A stretch of 64,000 nucleotides of DNA from Pseudomonadota bacterium (GTDB lineage Bacteria > Desulfobacterota > Syntrophorhabdia > Syntrophorhabdales > Syntrophorhabdaceae). Within the stretch, counting starts at the first letter, position 1. Every line of letters begins with the position of its first letter. Positions 52,911 to 63,191 of this stretch are shown piece by piece. The DNA lies in NCBI GenBank assembly GCA_026388315.1, contig JAPLKA010000043.1, positions 1-64,000 of the forward strand, written 5' to 3'. The translations under genes and the position numbers were made by a program. A model generated the notes under the pieces. The model saw only the letters and a program-made list of their open reading frames with translations. It made no database searches and was not told where the DNA came from.

Positions 52911-53088
52911 GGGCTTACGTCGCCCCCTCTGTCAGCAAAGCTGCCAGAGACTTCCCCTCTCGCTCACTGTGTGAGCTAAATGTACACTGGCTTACGCCTG
53001 TCCCCGTAAGGGGGTCGCCCCCTCTTTTCTCAAATGTTCAAACGGTTCAAACAGCTTGAACGGCTTAAACGACTTGAACGGTTCATCT
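52911..53088. repeat. Repeat module downstream side of the purL start
   Basis: GGGCTTACGTCGCCCCCTCT (52912-52931) is echoed by GTAAGGGGGTCGCCCCCTCT (53015-53034), then follow about six units of ten bases (GTTCAAACG, GTTCAAACAG, CTTGAACGG, CTTAAACGA, CTTGAACGG, TTCATC). It mirrors the module at 48994-49065. Confidence 0.6.
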
Positions 53089-53759
53089 TGTAATATTGCA
53101 TAATTCTTTCGAAAGGTAAATTGAAGAATTGAAGGATGTCCTTATTTTCCACATACCACTTTGTTACAAATTGCCCCCAAAAACAGCATATACCGGGTTG
53201 ACGGGATGCCCGTTACCCTCCAATGTCAAGAATAAAGATTTGACCCCAAGTTTTTTTGATTGGTGATGGCTGATCGCTAATATATTTAAATTATTGGTTT
53301 TCTGACCATTTTAAAAGTTACGGCAACTGTTGCCGCAAATGTTTCTTTGCCCCGTCCTTTTTTACCGCTTTCGCGATTGCACTTTCTCATTTCCCGCTCC
53401 TCGCCCCCTGCCCTGCATTTATGAGTGACTTAATCACAGGCCCAAATCCTTTTTCAGGTCATCGTGGGTGGTCCAGGTTTTATTTCCCTTTTTTACTGCC
53501 AAAGCCAAATGGTAATCTTTGCTGCCCTGCTCAATCTCTTTGGGTCGTGCGCTTGCCTGTATATTGCAAACGGTTCATCTGTTATATTTGTCCCCGCGAA
53601 TTCTGACATAAAGAGTCAAATCCTATTCTCGAAAGCGCTTTTTGTCAATGATAAAAAGGTTATCATACGACCAATCACTATTTGTTTCTGTTTGAAACAC
53701 AGCATGAATTGGTCATTTATAAAAAACTTGACAACAGGAAGACAGCGCCACAACAAAAA

Positions 53760-53781
53760 CCCCACCTATTTCTAAGTGGGG
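53760..53781. terminator. Hairpin in the gene-poor region
   Basis: CCCCAC (53760-53765) and GTGGGG (53776-53781) pair over six bases with a ten-base loop, preceded by AACAAAAA. No gene clearly ends at it. Confidence 0.3.
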
Positions 53782-54157
53782 CCATGTTGATTCTTCTGTA
53801 TTTGCCCATAAACGTCTTACTCCTGATATTTATAAGGGGAAAGCCTTGAAAATAGCGCAAGCATATCATGGGAAAGCGGACCGGAAAGATTGTTTATCAT
53901 GGTTCGGTAAACGATGAAGGATAAAGGATAGCCCACCTTGACAAATTCGGTATCTTCTGCTATAAGAGTAATAACATCTACCGGAAGGCGGTCCACCCAC
54001 CATTAGACTGGTGATGTTGAAAGAGAGTGGAGTCGGTGGAAAAAATTCTCTTTGGGGCTTGAGTTGTAAGTCTGCGATCGGAAAGGCCCCTCGGGTTTGA
54101 CTCTGGTGTGATAAACACCGGGCAGAAAATTCTGAGGAAGAAGCCTCGCTCTCCAGA

Positions 54158-54256
54158 TTGAACGATTCGGGCCTTTTCTTTTTCATTCCTCTCAACCATG
54201 GACAATTCTTTTGCCATGTCGAGGGTAAGATAGTAGTCAAGACCATCCTCATTTTT
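54158..54256 (-). pseudogene. Remnant of a phage AntA/AntB-type antirepressor
   Basis: 33 codons on the minus strand read KNEDGLDYYLTLDMAKELSM then VERNEKEKARIVQ. This is close to the antirepressor signature (DYxLTLDMAKELAMVERNEKG). Frame is lost on both sides: an upstream frame ends in a stop at about 54254 and the downstream frame continues without similarity. A dead prophage fragment is the simplest reading. Confidence 0.5.
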
Positions 54257-54628
54257 GAGTAAGCATTACAAAGTATGGAATGGTATTTTTTACACTCCCC
54301 ACGATGGCGAGAGTAACTTGGCCCTCAATCAATTCTACTTTCTTTACTTTGATTTTATCATAAAAGATACCACTTCTAATCTTGCATTGTGAAGGGCACA
54401 GCCAAATGCACGACTACAGGGAGAACACCCAGACTTTTCGGGAACAGAAAACAATCTGTCAAGTGTTTGCACATTTCATCCGGCATTCAATAAGCTATCT
54501 CGAATGTGCATGATGCAGGTAGTATTTGAAATAAGTATCCAATGATAAGTTGGACTTATTAATATGGGAAGATATGTTTGTTTTATAAGCTATTCTAATG
54601 AATGAAGTCTTTGATAACCTGCAGAAAC

Positions 54629-55807
54629 CTATCTCGTCATGTTTCTTCCCATGGTCTTACCGAATTCATTTGCTTCGAGGATTGCTGCTCTTAATAAGCT
54701 GTGCGTTATTTCAAAAGGCTCGTATCGTATAAAAAATACATTAAGACTGTGCTGAACAATGTTGTCCAGTTCGGGTCCTCGTTGTAGTGGATCAAAACCC
54801 AACTGAGCGAGATGCAGCGGCAAGCCTACGTCTTTGAAGAATCGGGCTGCCTGCTCAGCCTCATCCATTCTTTTTTCCATTATGAGTTGCGTCATGGTAC
54901 CTATTGCCACGAGCTCTCCATGAAGACAGTTTGTGTGCAAATCGTCGCAAGCCGTCAATCCCTGTGCCACACCGTGCGCACCTGCAAGGCCGCCGCTTTC
55001 GAAACCAAGTCCGCTGAGAAGAATATTTGCCTCCACAATACGGGCAAGAGAATTCCCCGTTTGGTGGTCCCTGATCTCGTCCAGAGCTGCCACACCGTAA
55101 TCAAGAAGCATGTCACGGCATTGCCGGGCAATAGCCATGGCCGCCATGGTAGGTCGGGCGCCTCTTGCGGTTCGGGCTTCAGGATTTTCCATACAGCAAC
55201 GCGCCTCATAGAATGTGGAAAAGGCATCCCCCATACCAGCGACAATATAGCGAATCGGGGCATCAGCAATAATATCAAGATCAGCCAGAACCATCAGGGG
55301 GCTTGTTGCGCTGAATTCTACGCTGACAAAAACCCCTTTCTCGTCATAGATAACGGAATGTGCCGCTGTAGGTGCATCAGTCGAAGCCGTGGTAGGAATT
55401 GTGACGGCAGGCACACCAAGCCTTGAAGCTGCCATTCTTACAGTATCAAGGCATTTGCCTCCGCCGATTCCGATGAGCACATCTGCAGGACTTGGGCCCT
55501 CAAAAGAGGTTGCAACTCTTTCTACCTCACCCAGAGTCGATTCACCCTGAAAGATCGTCTTTTTTACTGTAAATCCGGCAGTTTTCAGACTCCTATCAAC
55601 AATATCACCAAGTGCAAAATTGCGCCCCGGGGTAATGAGTACGCCTGCACAGCCCGATACGCACAGAGACAAATACTCTCCGAGCAGATTAATAACACCC
55701 CGGCCCTGGATGTATTGAGAAGGAGATACAAAAAGCTGTATAGGTTCCATATTGTCCAAGAGCTTTTTATATATTGTGTTGGGGTCTAAAGCGCCTCGAT
55801 TCTTCAC
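54629..55807 (-). CDS. Glycerol dehydrogenase-like iron/zinc alcohol dehydrogenase
   Basis: 392 residues from GTG 55807 behind AGGAGG. Group III ADH/GldA family: GIGGGKCLDT nucleotide motif near 110, PTTASTDAPTAAHSVIYDEKG near 135, and metal ligands in GMGDAFSTFYEAR (Asp), GAHGVAQGLT (His) and LHGELVAIGT (His). GldA oxidises glycerol to dihydroxyacetone with NAD+; a related polyol or hydroxyketone is possible. Its first 20 residues are extra compared with GldA. Stands alone in a gene-poor stretch. Confidence 0.82.
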   Translation of the reverse strand: MKNRGALDPNTIYKKLLDNMEPIQLFVSPSQYIQGRGVINLLGEYLSLCVSGCAGVLITPGRNFALGDIVDRSLKTAGFTVKKTIFQGESTLGEVERVATSFEGPSPADVLIGIGGGKCLDTVRMAASRLGVPAVTIPTTASTDAPTAAHSVIYDEKGVFVSVEFSATSPLMVLADLDIIADAPIRYIVAGMGDAFSTFYEARCCMENPEARTARGARPTMAAMAIARQCRDMLLDYGVAALDEIRDHQTGNSLARIVEANILLSGLGFESGGLAGAHGVAQGLTACDDLHTNCLHGELVAIGTMTQLIMEKRMDEAEQAARFFKDVGLPLHLAQLGFDPLQRGPELDNIVQHSLNVFFIRYEPFEITHSLLRAAILEANEFGKTMGRNMTR

Positions 55808-55991
55808 TTGTTTTCCTCCTGATAGATAATGTTGTTGACTGGTCTAAGGTTAGTTACTCTACTACAGAATTATTGAATGCCATTTGAAATGGTCAAGCAG
55901 ATATTTCAGGGGTAGATTTATAACAATCCTGTGGGGACGGGCGGAAGGAGTAAAGCTGTCCCCTTGGTTCAATCTCCTTGGTCTAACCCTC

Positions 55992-56192
55992 TTATCTTTT
56001 AAAAATAGCCATATCGCTATACACTTGAACAAACTCCCATCCTTCAGATCCCATTTTATTAAATATAGCTTCTATGTTGGCAGCAGGCTCAGCTTCAAGC
56101 TGGCCTATAATCTTATATTGCATTTGTCGTGCTGCAAACAGCGTGCTTTTGGTGGCTACCACCAAACTGTAGACTATACTAACCATTAGCAC
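55992..56192 (-). CDS. Small DUF4177-like protein with N-terminal membrane segment
   Basis: 66 residues from GTG 56192. The C-terminal 40 residues (YKIIGQLEAE...MGSEGWEFVQV...IFKR) match the DUF4177 pattern with G-x-E-G-W-E and a final hydrophobic-K-R. The N-terminal 18 residues are hydrophobic and could anchor it; in-frame ATT codons upstream leave the true start uncertain. Function unknown. Confidence 0.55.
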   Translation of the reverse strand: MLMVSIVYSLVVATKSTLFAARQMQYKIIGQLEAEPAANIEAIFNKMGSEGWEFVQVYSDMAIFKR

Positions 56193-56802
56193 TATTAAAA
56201 TGATCCTTTTTATAATCCTTCCGTGTATTTCGACCTCCCTTAACCCTTTATTGATATGTGGGCACCGGGGTGGTGCGTTCTTAAAAAAGTAAATAACTTT
56301 TCCTCTTCCGGAATATACATAATTATTACCCTCTTAAGCCCCCATATCTTTTTTCATTATCTTGCGACTTAGCTGCACTGTCAAGCGATTATTTATAAGT
56401 GATATTGGGCTGGGCATGATTTAATACTGGTTGAAGTATCAACGGCCTGTTGCCCAAACACACATACAACCAATAAGATTGGAATATGAGCAGGAAGAAC
56501 TTTTCGCGAGTCGCGCCTTCGAGCATTTTTGGGTACCCACTCGGCAAGAATAAACGTCCCGAAGGGCAATTCGCATGTCTGAGTCCCGGTATTTTGGGAC
56601 GATTGCGGTAGCTCTCTTTCAGGAAGTTGCATTTGATTCTATCCCCTGTGAGCGGCAAAGAATCAGGGACGTGTTATCGCCTCCTCGCACTTCTTGACGT
56701 ACTTCTGCGTTAGCCTGCGTCGGCTCGTCGTTACTGCCCGGATACCCTTTGGTAACGCATTTGAATGCAGTTTGGCATAAGAGTACAGCCTGCCTGATCT
56801 TC
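56193..56802. other. Intergenic region without a recognised gene
   Basis: Two overlapping minus-strand frames of 79 and 89 codons (56389-56658) lack ribosome sites and family patterns, and each other's frame is equally open. Nothing else stands out. Confidence 0.4.
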
Positions 56803-58131
56803 CTATTTTCCGATCAGAATAGCATGCAGATGCATAACTATGTCTGTAATTTGGGAATTATCAACCAAAAAGGCAATATTTATTTCCGATGCGCTTTGAG
56901 AAACCATTCTTGCCTTGATTTCAGTTTTGCCAACAGCAGTAAAAATATCCCCTAAAACTTTTGAATTTCCTTTAAGCTCCTCTCCAACAACACAAATCAG
57001 GGTTTTCTCTTTTTCAATAGAGACGGCGCCGATTTGTTCCAGGTTTGTAGATACCCGGCATAAAACCTCTTCCGGATAGGATTGATTGGTGACAAAAGAC
57101 ACGCTTGATTCTGACGTAGCGGCAATGTGAATCCCGATATCCTGTTGATTGAGAATCTCCAGAGCCGATGACAGCAGTCTTGCAGTAGAGTTAAACTTTT
57201 GGGAAACGATGTTGATCAGACAGAGGTCCTCTTTGTAAACGATTGATTTTGCAATACGGTTCACCAATTGAGAATCTGCCAGAATCATGGTCCCCGCTTC
57301 TTCCGGCTTAAGAGTATTTGCCACTTTTACAGGGATCTTCTTTTTCATGGCAGGAACCAAAGTGGACGGATGGAGGACTTCTGCACCGTAATAGGATAAT
57401 TCACTGGCTTCACTAAAGGACATTACCGGGATATTCTGGGCGCTGCTGCACACAAAAGGGTCGGCTGTCATGACACCATCCACATCTTTCCAGATCTGAA
57501 TTTCTTCCGCATGAACTGCCGCACCGATAAGGGATGCGGTAAAATCGCTTCCGCTTCTCCCTAACGTGGTGATGTTACCCTTTTTATCCTTGGCGATAAA
57601 GCCTGTAACGACTGGAACACCAGAAAGGTTCACAATATTTTTGTTGATCTCTTCTTCTATGCCATTTAATGGGGTGGCGCTGCCGAAGCAGGAATCAGTC
57701 AATAAGCCGATATCATAAGAATTTACAGGAATTGCCCAAATACCTTTGTTAATCATCGCTGCCGCAAAGATCAAGGAAGAAATCCGTTCTCCGAAAGACA
57801 TCACATGATCCAGGGTTCTCGGTGTTAATTCTTTTATGAGGCTGATGCCACGTAGCAGGTTCTCTAAATCGCACATTAATGGATCTATAAGTACTCGTTC
57901 TATCCCTAAACCTTCGGCAAGCCCTTGATGATAGTGCCGGATATTTTCTGTCTCCACTGTGCCGGTAAGGGCCTTTTTTGCCGATTCAATCAGGTTGTCT
58001 GTGGTCTTGCCGTGAGCAGAGACCACAATAACGGGCTTTCTGTCGATCTGGTTTTCTACGATATTAATGCATCTCTTTATTTTATCAGGAGTCCCAACAG
58101 AGCTGCCACCAAATTTCATAACGATCATCAT
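56803..58131 (-). CDS. lysC: Aspartate kinase
   Basis: 442 residues, monofunctional. MKFGGSSVG at the N-terminus, SFGERISS near 135, TTLGRSGSDFTASLIGAA near 208 and the WKDVDGVMTADP motif near 235 define the kinase; two ACT domains (about 305-440) would bind lysine or threonine for feedback control. It phosphorylates aspartate at the start of the lysine/threonine/methionine pathway. ATG 58131 has GGAG close by. No other aspartate-family gene is near. Confidence 0.93.
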   Translation of the reverse strand: MMIVMKFGGSSVGTPDKIKRCINIVENQIDRKPVIVVSAHGKTTDNLIESAKKALTGTVETENIRHYHQGLAEGLGIERVLIDPLMCDLENLLRGISLIKELTPRTLDHVMSFGERISSLIFAAAMINKGIWAIPVNSYDIGLLTDSCFGSATPLNGIEEEINKNIVNLSGVPVVTGFIAKDKKGNITTLGRSGSDFTASLIGAAVHAEEIQIWKDVDGVMTADPFVCSSAQNIPVMSFSEASELSYYGAEVLHPSTLVPAMKKKIPVKVANTLKPEEAGTMILADSQLVNRIAKSIVYKEDLCLINIVSQKFNSTARLLSSALEILNQQDIGIHIAATSESSVSFVTNQSYPEEVLCRVSTNLEQIGAVSIEKEKTLICVVGEELKGNSKVLGDIFTAVGKTEIKARMVSQSASEINIAFLVDNSQITDIVMHLHAILIGK

Positions 58132-59119
58132 TTCTCCTTTAGCACGCTGATATTTTGTCTTGCATGATTAAATTACCTATAATGTAATAGATTTTTCTTT
58201 TAAAATAAAGCTGATCATTAACCTGACTAATAAACTCCCCTGGGGGAGCTGGAATTATCCATCCGGTGGCGTATACCTTGAGCTAAAAGGCAGGATCCTA
58301 ATCTTATATGAATATTTTAAAGATCGATTCTACAGTTATATCACCTTCACAAGATCTGCTTTACTCAGGAGGAACTCTGGCGGATAGAATTGACAGGATA
58401 CGACAACCACATTGACCGACCGGCGAGGAAATATATACCTGTTTGCCTGACACTATTTTTAAGCATACAATCTATCAATTATCACCACTATTGGTGTATT
58501 TCAAGAATAATTTCATAGTGCTCTTCTTCAGGAAGACGTCGATAAAATTTCATACTCCTATTTTCATCAAAAAAATGAGAATGGTAAAATTGCGCTCAAC
58601 ACAAAAAGAGCATGGAGCACTAAATATGAAAGCGTGGATGATGGTTTGAAATGGCGCATAAAATGGGAGTCATCTGGAGACGGGCGCCGTTACCCGCCAA
58701 CCCGGTGAACCACCTTGTTGGTATGAGCCGGTACCAACGGCAATGAGATCATTTTGATCGTTATTAAGTTCAATCCTCGTAACGGCAACTTTATTTCCCG
58801 TTCTTAAAGCATGGGAAACGATAAAGCATTTACAGAGGGTTTTTAGAAATAAACCGGTCCTCATTGACACTAAAGCAGGAAAAGATGTAAGGTAAATACT
58901 ACCAGAGCTACCCGAAGGCTTTTGCAAAATAGAAAAGTGAAGATAAGGGAAAACTCACGAAAGGCGTTATAATAGTGATCCGACCTATGGCAAGAAAGTG
59001 GTCGACAATCGGGAAACGGTTCATAATCATATTTGTCAAGTTGCTATTGTTTGTAGTCCTTCCGATTGGTGAATTATGCTTCTTCAAAAAGCATTCAATT
59101 GTAAATATATAGGTTTTTT
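58132..59119. other. Gene-poor region with one gene remnant
   Basis: No intact gene in 990 bases. A plus-strand frame at 58443-58649 has no ribosome site and no family features. A thioesterase-like remnant is listed at 58670-58927. Confidence 0.5.
58670..58927 (-). pseudogene. Remnant of a PaaI/YigI-like hotdog thioesterase
   Basis: The C-terminal half reads LRTGNKVAVTRIELNNDQ then NDLIAVGTGSYQ, very close to the last two strands of PaaI-type acyl-CoA thioesterases (xxRxGxxVAxxxxEx...DxxLxAxGTGxY). The N-terminal half with the active-site Asn/Asp is missing or scrambled, so it cannot be functional. No start with a ribosome site. Confidence 0.42.
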
Positions 59120-59773
59120 ATGACGCCTTCCCGCTGTTGCACGCTTTGTCGATCCGATAACACCTATGAGTTTTTCTGTGGCGGAAAGATTTACTATCGC
59201 TGCCGGCAATGTCGATTGGTGTTCCTTGATCCACAGTTCTACCTCGATACTATTGAAGAAAAGGCTCGTTACGATCGTTACGAGAACGATGTAGGGGACC
59301 CGGATTATCGTTCCTTTTTGTCACGCTCTTTTAATGAGGTGATCCAGCAAATCAGACCGCCGGCAAGAGGTCTGGATTTTGGTTGTGGAAATGGCCCGGC
59401 GCTGGCGGTCATGGCCCGCAAAGCGGGTTATATAATGAAAGTCTATGATAAGTTTTATGCTGATGATCGTGACGTCCTCGGCCTGACCTATGATTTTATA
59501 ACCTGTACCGAGGTGGCCGAACACCTGGCGGACCCGGCAAAAGAATTGGGCCGCCTGTGGCATCAGCTTGAACCGGGAGGCCTGTTGGTCATACAGACCA
59601 AGCGCGTACTCGACGACGAACGGTTCAAGGCCTGGTTTTATCGCAACTATCCGACCCACATTACCTTCTTTGCGCAAGCATCTTTTGAGTGGCTTGCAGA
59701 ACAATGGTGGGCAGTTGTGTATTTTCCGCATGACGATGTGGCTGTGTTCGTCAAAAAGGCAGACCCCACCTGA
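59120..59773 (+). CDS. Class I SAM methyltransferase with N-terminal zinc ribbon
   Basis: 217 residues. The N-terminus has four Cys in two pairs (CTLC and CRQC) forming a zinc ribbon, followed by a Methyltransf_23-like domain with GLDFGCGNGPAL near 87 and TCTEVAEHL near 135. The layout is common in small enzymes that methylate sugars or other small metabolites, but the target cannot be told. The ATG at 59120 has no strong Shine-Dalgarno. Isolated gene. Confidence 0.75.
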   Translation: MTPSRCCTLCRSDNTYEFFCGGKIYYRCRQCRLVFLDPQFYLDTIEEKARYDRYENDVGDPDYRSFLSRSFNEVIQQIRPPARGLDFGCGNGPALAVMARKAGYIMKVYDKFYADDRDVLGLTYDFITCTEVAEHLADPAKELGRLWHQLEPGGLLVIQTKRVLDDERFKAWFYRNYPTHITFFAQASFEWLAEQWWAVVYFPHDDVAVFVKKADPT

Positions 59774-60076
59774 TAAGAAGTAGGTTTTACTCGTAACCGC
59801 ACCCCCTGCAATAAAATGGAGGTACCGAATTTAATTGAAATATATCAAAAATATTGCTACATTATAAAAGCCATGCAGAACCATCACCACATTCCAATCA
59901 GACAATCTGGTCTGATACATGTATTCAAAGCGCTTTTTTCTCTGACGCCGCCTTGAGAAAATAGTCCAGCAGTCAAATAGCTAAGGTTGCAACATCCGGA
60001 CACTGATTTTCTGCTCGAATATTGCAGTTTATCTTTTATGAGCCGATTACACTGTTAAAACAACGAGAGGAACAAT
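59774..60076. other. Intergenic region before prfC
   Basis: A 46-codon plus-strand frame from ATG 59817 has no ribosome site and is not called. ATCAGAC (59897-59903) and GTCTGAT (59910-59916) form a perfect 7-bp-arm palindrome 160 bases before prfC, an operator candidate. Nothing else is seen. Confidence 0.4.
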
Positions 60077-61690
60077 ATGGAAAACGCGGTTGATATATCA
60101 CCAAGGAACGGGTCCCGTCAGGCTCAGATAGAGCGTCGTCGCACCTTCGGTATCATAAGCCATCCTGATGCGGGTAAAACCACCCTGACGGAAAAACTAT
60201 TGCTTTTTGGCGGGGCCATCCAGATGGCAGGTTCCGTCAAGGCACGCAAGACCGGCCTTCACACCACCAGCGACTGGATGTCCATCGAGCAGGAGCGCGG
60301 CATTTCGGTCACAAGTTCAGTGATGAAATTCAATTATCGGGGTTATGAGATCAACCTGCTTGACACACCGGGCCACCAGGATTTCTCTGAAGACACTTAC
60401 CGGGTGTTGACCGCTGTTGACAGCGCGGTCATGGTCATCGACAACGTCAAGGGGGTCGAGCCCCAAACCCGTAAGCTGATGGAGGTCTGCCGGATGCGCA
60501 ATACCCCGATCCTGACCTTCATCAATAAACTCGATCGCGAGGGCATGCCTCCTCTGGATATCCTTGCTGATATAGAGGAGACCCTGCAGATCGAGTGTGC
60601 ACCGATGTCCTGGCCCATCGGTATGGGCAAGAGCTTCAAGGGCACCTACGATCTTTACCGAAGAGAACTGACCCTTTTTACCCCCGGCGAAGATTATCTT
60701 ACCGATGGCATGGTGACCATTCACGACATCGAAGATCCTTTTCTTGATGAAACATTGGGTAGCCAGGCGGAGGTGTTGCGTGAGAATGTGGCCCTGCTCG
60801 AGGGAGCTGCAAACCCCTTCAACCTGCAGGACTTCCTCAATGGGAGTCAAACACCGGTCTTTTTCGGCAGCGCGATCAACAATTTCGGTGTGCGGGAACT
60901 GCTCGATGTCTTTGTGGAGATCGCCCCTGCCCCGCTGCCGCGACCGACCACCACACGAATGGTGTCACCCGGTGAGGATGCCTTTTCTGGTTTTGTATTT
61001 AAAATACAGGCCAATATGGATCCGGCTCACCGCGACCGTCTCGCCTTTATGCGCATATGCTCAGGCTGTTTTTCTCGGGGCATGCGGGTCCGTCATCATC
61101 GCATAGGCAAGGATATACTTGTTTCTAACCCACTCATCTTCATGGCCCAGGAGAGGGAGTTTGTTGAGAAGGCCTGGCCGGGAGACATAATCGGCATTTA
61201 CAACCATGGCACGATCAAGATCGGCGACACGTTTTCGGAGAAGGAGCCCCTCAAATACATCGGTATTCCAAATTTCGCCCCGGAACATTTCCGGAGAGTA
61301 CATTTAAAATCAGCCCTGAAGGCAAAGCAGCTCAAAAAAGGCCTGCTCCAACTGGCCGAAGAGGGAGCAGTGCAATTGTTCCGTCCGGTGATGGACAACA
61401 CATATGTCCTTGGGGCGGTGGGTGTTCTTCAGTTCGATGTTGCGATCGCGAGGCTTAAGGCCGAGTATGGCGTCGACGCAGTTTATGAAACAGTTGGTTA
61501 CATTACCGCCCGTTGGGTAAACAGCGATAATAAGAAACGACTGGCCACTTTTGAAAAGACGAATCGGACGAATCTGGCGCTTGATATAGATGGTAATCTG
61601 ACATACCTTGCGACCAGTGAATGGCGGCTCGAACTTGCGGTTAAAGAATGGCCGGAGATCACTTTTATGAAAACCCGTGAACATGACTAA
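60077..61690 (+). CDS. prfC: Peptide chain release factor 3
   Basis: 537 residues, the normal length. GTPase motifs [13 protein letters not shown] (G1), [14 protein letters not shown] (G3) and NKLDREG (G4) are complete, followed by the EF-Tu-like domain II and the RF3-specific C-terminal domain ([18 protein letters not shown]). It recycles RF1/RF2 from the ribosome after termination. AGGAAC lies eight bases before the ATG. Confidence 0.95.
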   Translation: MENAVDISPRNGSRQAQIERRRTFGIISHPDAGKTTLTEKLLLFGGAIQMAGSVKARKTGLHTTSDWMSIEQERGISVTSSVMKFNYRGYEINLLDTPGHQDFSEDTYRVLTAVDSAVMVIDNVKGVEPQTRKLMEVCRMRNTPILTFINKLDREGMPPLDILADIEETLQIECAPMSWPIGMGKSFKGTYDLYRRELTLFTPGEDYLTDGMVTIHDIEDPFLDETLGSQAEVLRENVALLEGAANPFNLQDFLNGSQTPVFFGSAINNFGVRELLDVFVEIAPAPLPRPTTTRMVSPGEDAFSGFVFKIQANMDPAHRDRLAFMRICSGCFSRGMRVRHHRIGKDILVSNPLIFMAQEREFVEKAWPGDIIGIYNHGTIKIGDTFSEKEPLKYIGIPNFAPEHFRRVHLKSALKAKQLKKGLLQLAEEGAVQLFRPVMDNTYVLGAVGVLQFDVAIARLKAEYGVDAVYETVGYITARWVNSDNKKRLATFEKTNRTNLALDIDGNLTYLATSEWRLELAVKEWPEITFMKTREHD

Positions 61691-61921
61691 GTTCCTGTAC
61701 AGAATTACTTAATACCGCTTGTAATGTTGTATGTCAGATGAAAACGGAAAATTATCGCTTTCAGGAAGCATATTCGTACCATGTAGTATCATAAAACAAG
61801 TCACCGAGCACCTGTATATTTCATACAGTTATTGACAAATCCGGGAAGTATTTAACAAGGATTATGAAAATAAAGAAAGGTCTAACCAGATCTCTGATGA
61901 ACTTTTATTTTTTACACTCCA

Positions 61922-62995
61922 TTAAAAACTATATTGCAGGGTCAGTGAGAGACCTATCTGATCCGACCAGACCTTGACCCCGTTACCACAGCTTACGTCA
62001 AAGCCTTCGGAACGGATTAACCAGCGATGTGAACCGGTTGTATATATACGGAGATAATCCATTTCGGCGCTCAAAGAGAGGTTTTTTGTCAAACCTTTCT
62101 TCAGACCGATAGAAGCATACCATGCATCACCATACGTATCCTCATAGGTGAACCGCTTACCACCATTTCTGAGCAGATGGGTGTCTTCGTTGCTGCCTTC
62201 CACGTAAGCCCAGTTCAATTGAGCATTGAATTTGAGGTCTGGTACCCCAACATATTGTCCCAGGTCTGTACCCGAACGTACTCCTATAAAGTATTGCCAG
62301 TATGTCTGTTTAAAGCGGATGCCATTTTGCGGCATGTTTATATTGGGCTTCCCTGTCCACAAGTCGTATTGTATTCCGTTGTGGGCAACCAGGCGGAAAT
62401 ACTGATAACGTAGTCCTATCATAGGGCGCAGACTGAACCAGGAAGGCAGCCCCAGCCAGTCGGAGACTTCCATATCTATATCACCCTGGGTCATGTAACT
62501 GGGCTCCATACGGCATCTCGAAACACTATAGGTGGTTTTCATGGTAATGTTATTGTCATCCTCCCAATCAGAATCTCTGAAACGCCCGCCGACATCCCCC
62601 AGGGCATTTGTGAGCACTTCAGCGCCCATGGAGAACCTGGGAAAATTCAACCTCATCACTCCCCCGCCCCACCACGAGTCCAGTGGAAACTCCAACTTGC
62701 TGAGAGGTGCCTGATAGGGAGGATAGGGGTTGCCGAATTCGTAGGAGGTGTGGCTGTTTAAGAGGCGCTTTACTTTTACACCCAGCGAGAGATGCTCAAA
62801 AAACTGGACAGTTCCTTCTTTTTGGAAAGCCGAGGTTTCTTTACTTACAGGTAGTACGGTCTCTTCTTTTTCATAGGCGTAAACTATTGAAGCCATAACA
62901 TGAAGAACAAGAAGAATAGCGAGGCATAACATGCTCAACAAAAACGGCGGGCCGTAGATATGTGTTCCCGGAATATTATATATCTTGATCCACAT
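61922..62995 (-). CDS. Omptin-family outer-membrane protease
   Basis: 357 residues with an N-terminal hydrophobic signal (about 15-42, cut near VYA), then a beta-barrel that ends in Phe as BAM substrates do. Omptin signatures: FRDSDWEDD corresponds to the Asp83-x-Asp85 pair of OmpT, and VEGSNEDTHLL...GKRFTY corresponds to the Asp210-x-His212 segment of OmpT, so the active-site residues are kept. It is some 40 residues longer than mature-plus-signal OmpT (317), mostly near the N-terminus. Expected to cleave peptides at the cell surface. The start could be a later Met (residue 22). Confidence 0.72.
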   Translation of the reverse strand: MWIKIYNIPGTHIYGPPFLLSMLCLAILLVLHVMASIVYAYEKEETVLPVSKETSAFQKEGTVQFFEHLSLGVKVKRLLNSHTSYEFGNPYPPYQAPLSKLEFPLDSWWGGGVMRLNFPRFSMGAEVLTNALGDVGGRFRDSDWEDDNNITMKTTYSVSRCRMEPSYMTQGDIDMEVSDWLGLPSWFSLRPMIGLRYQYFRLVAHNGIQYDLWTGKPNINMPQNGIRFKQTYWQYFIGVRSGTDLGQYVGVPDLKFNAQLNWAYVEGSNEDTHLLRNGGKRFTYEDTYGDAWYASIGLKKGLTKNLSLSAEMDYLRIYTTGSHRWLIRSEGFDVSCGNGVKVWSDQIGLSLTLQYSF

Positions 62996-63191
62996 AAGAT
63001 AGTGTTTATTGTACCATACTAAAGTTTAGATATTTTCCCCGAAGGGCGATTGCTTTTCAAGAAAATAATCATTCCTAACATTATAATAATGACCACATGA
63101 AAGCATGGACAGGTCGTTGGATATGGTAACTATTTAGTTCAGGAAGGAAACCAGCGGTTGTGGATGTCACCTTCCCTCTTTTGAGTACAGC

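Larger units (their letters stand above)
52897..54628. other. Long gene-poor region with repeats and phage debris
   Basis: No intact gene. It contains a repeat module (52911-53088), a hairpin (53760-53781), a phage antirepressor remnant (54158-54256) and the phrase AATAAAGATTTGACCCC (53231-53247) that recurs in many such genomes. On the minus strand the end near 53430-53560 (KEIEQGSKDYHLALAVKKG then GLY-type stop) looks like a gene tail but has no start. Confidence 0.5.

Noticed and set aside
53421-53775. Two plus-strand frames of 61 and 103 codons
   Set aside because: They overlap each other in different frames, have no ribosome site or family pattern, and the minus strand shows a more gene-like tail over the same bases.
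56389-56658. Two overlapping minus-strand frames
   Set aside because: Neither has a start signal or recognisable domain; both are open over nearly the same bases, typical of non-coding GC-balanced sequence.
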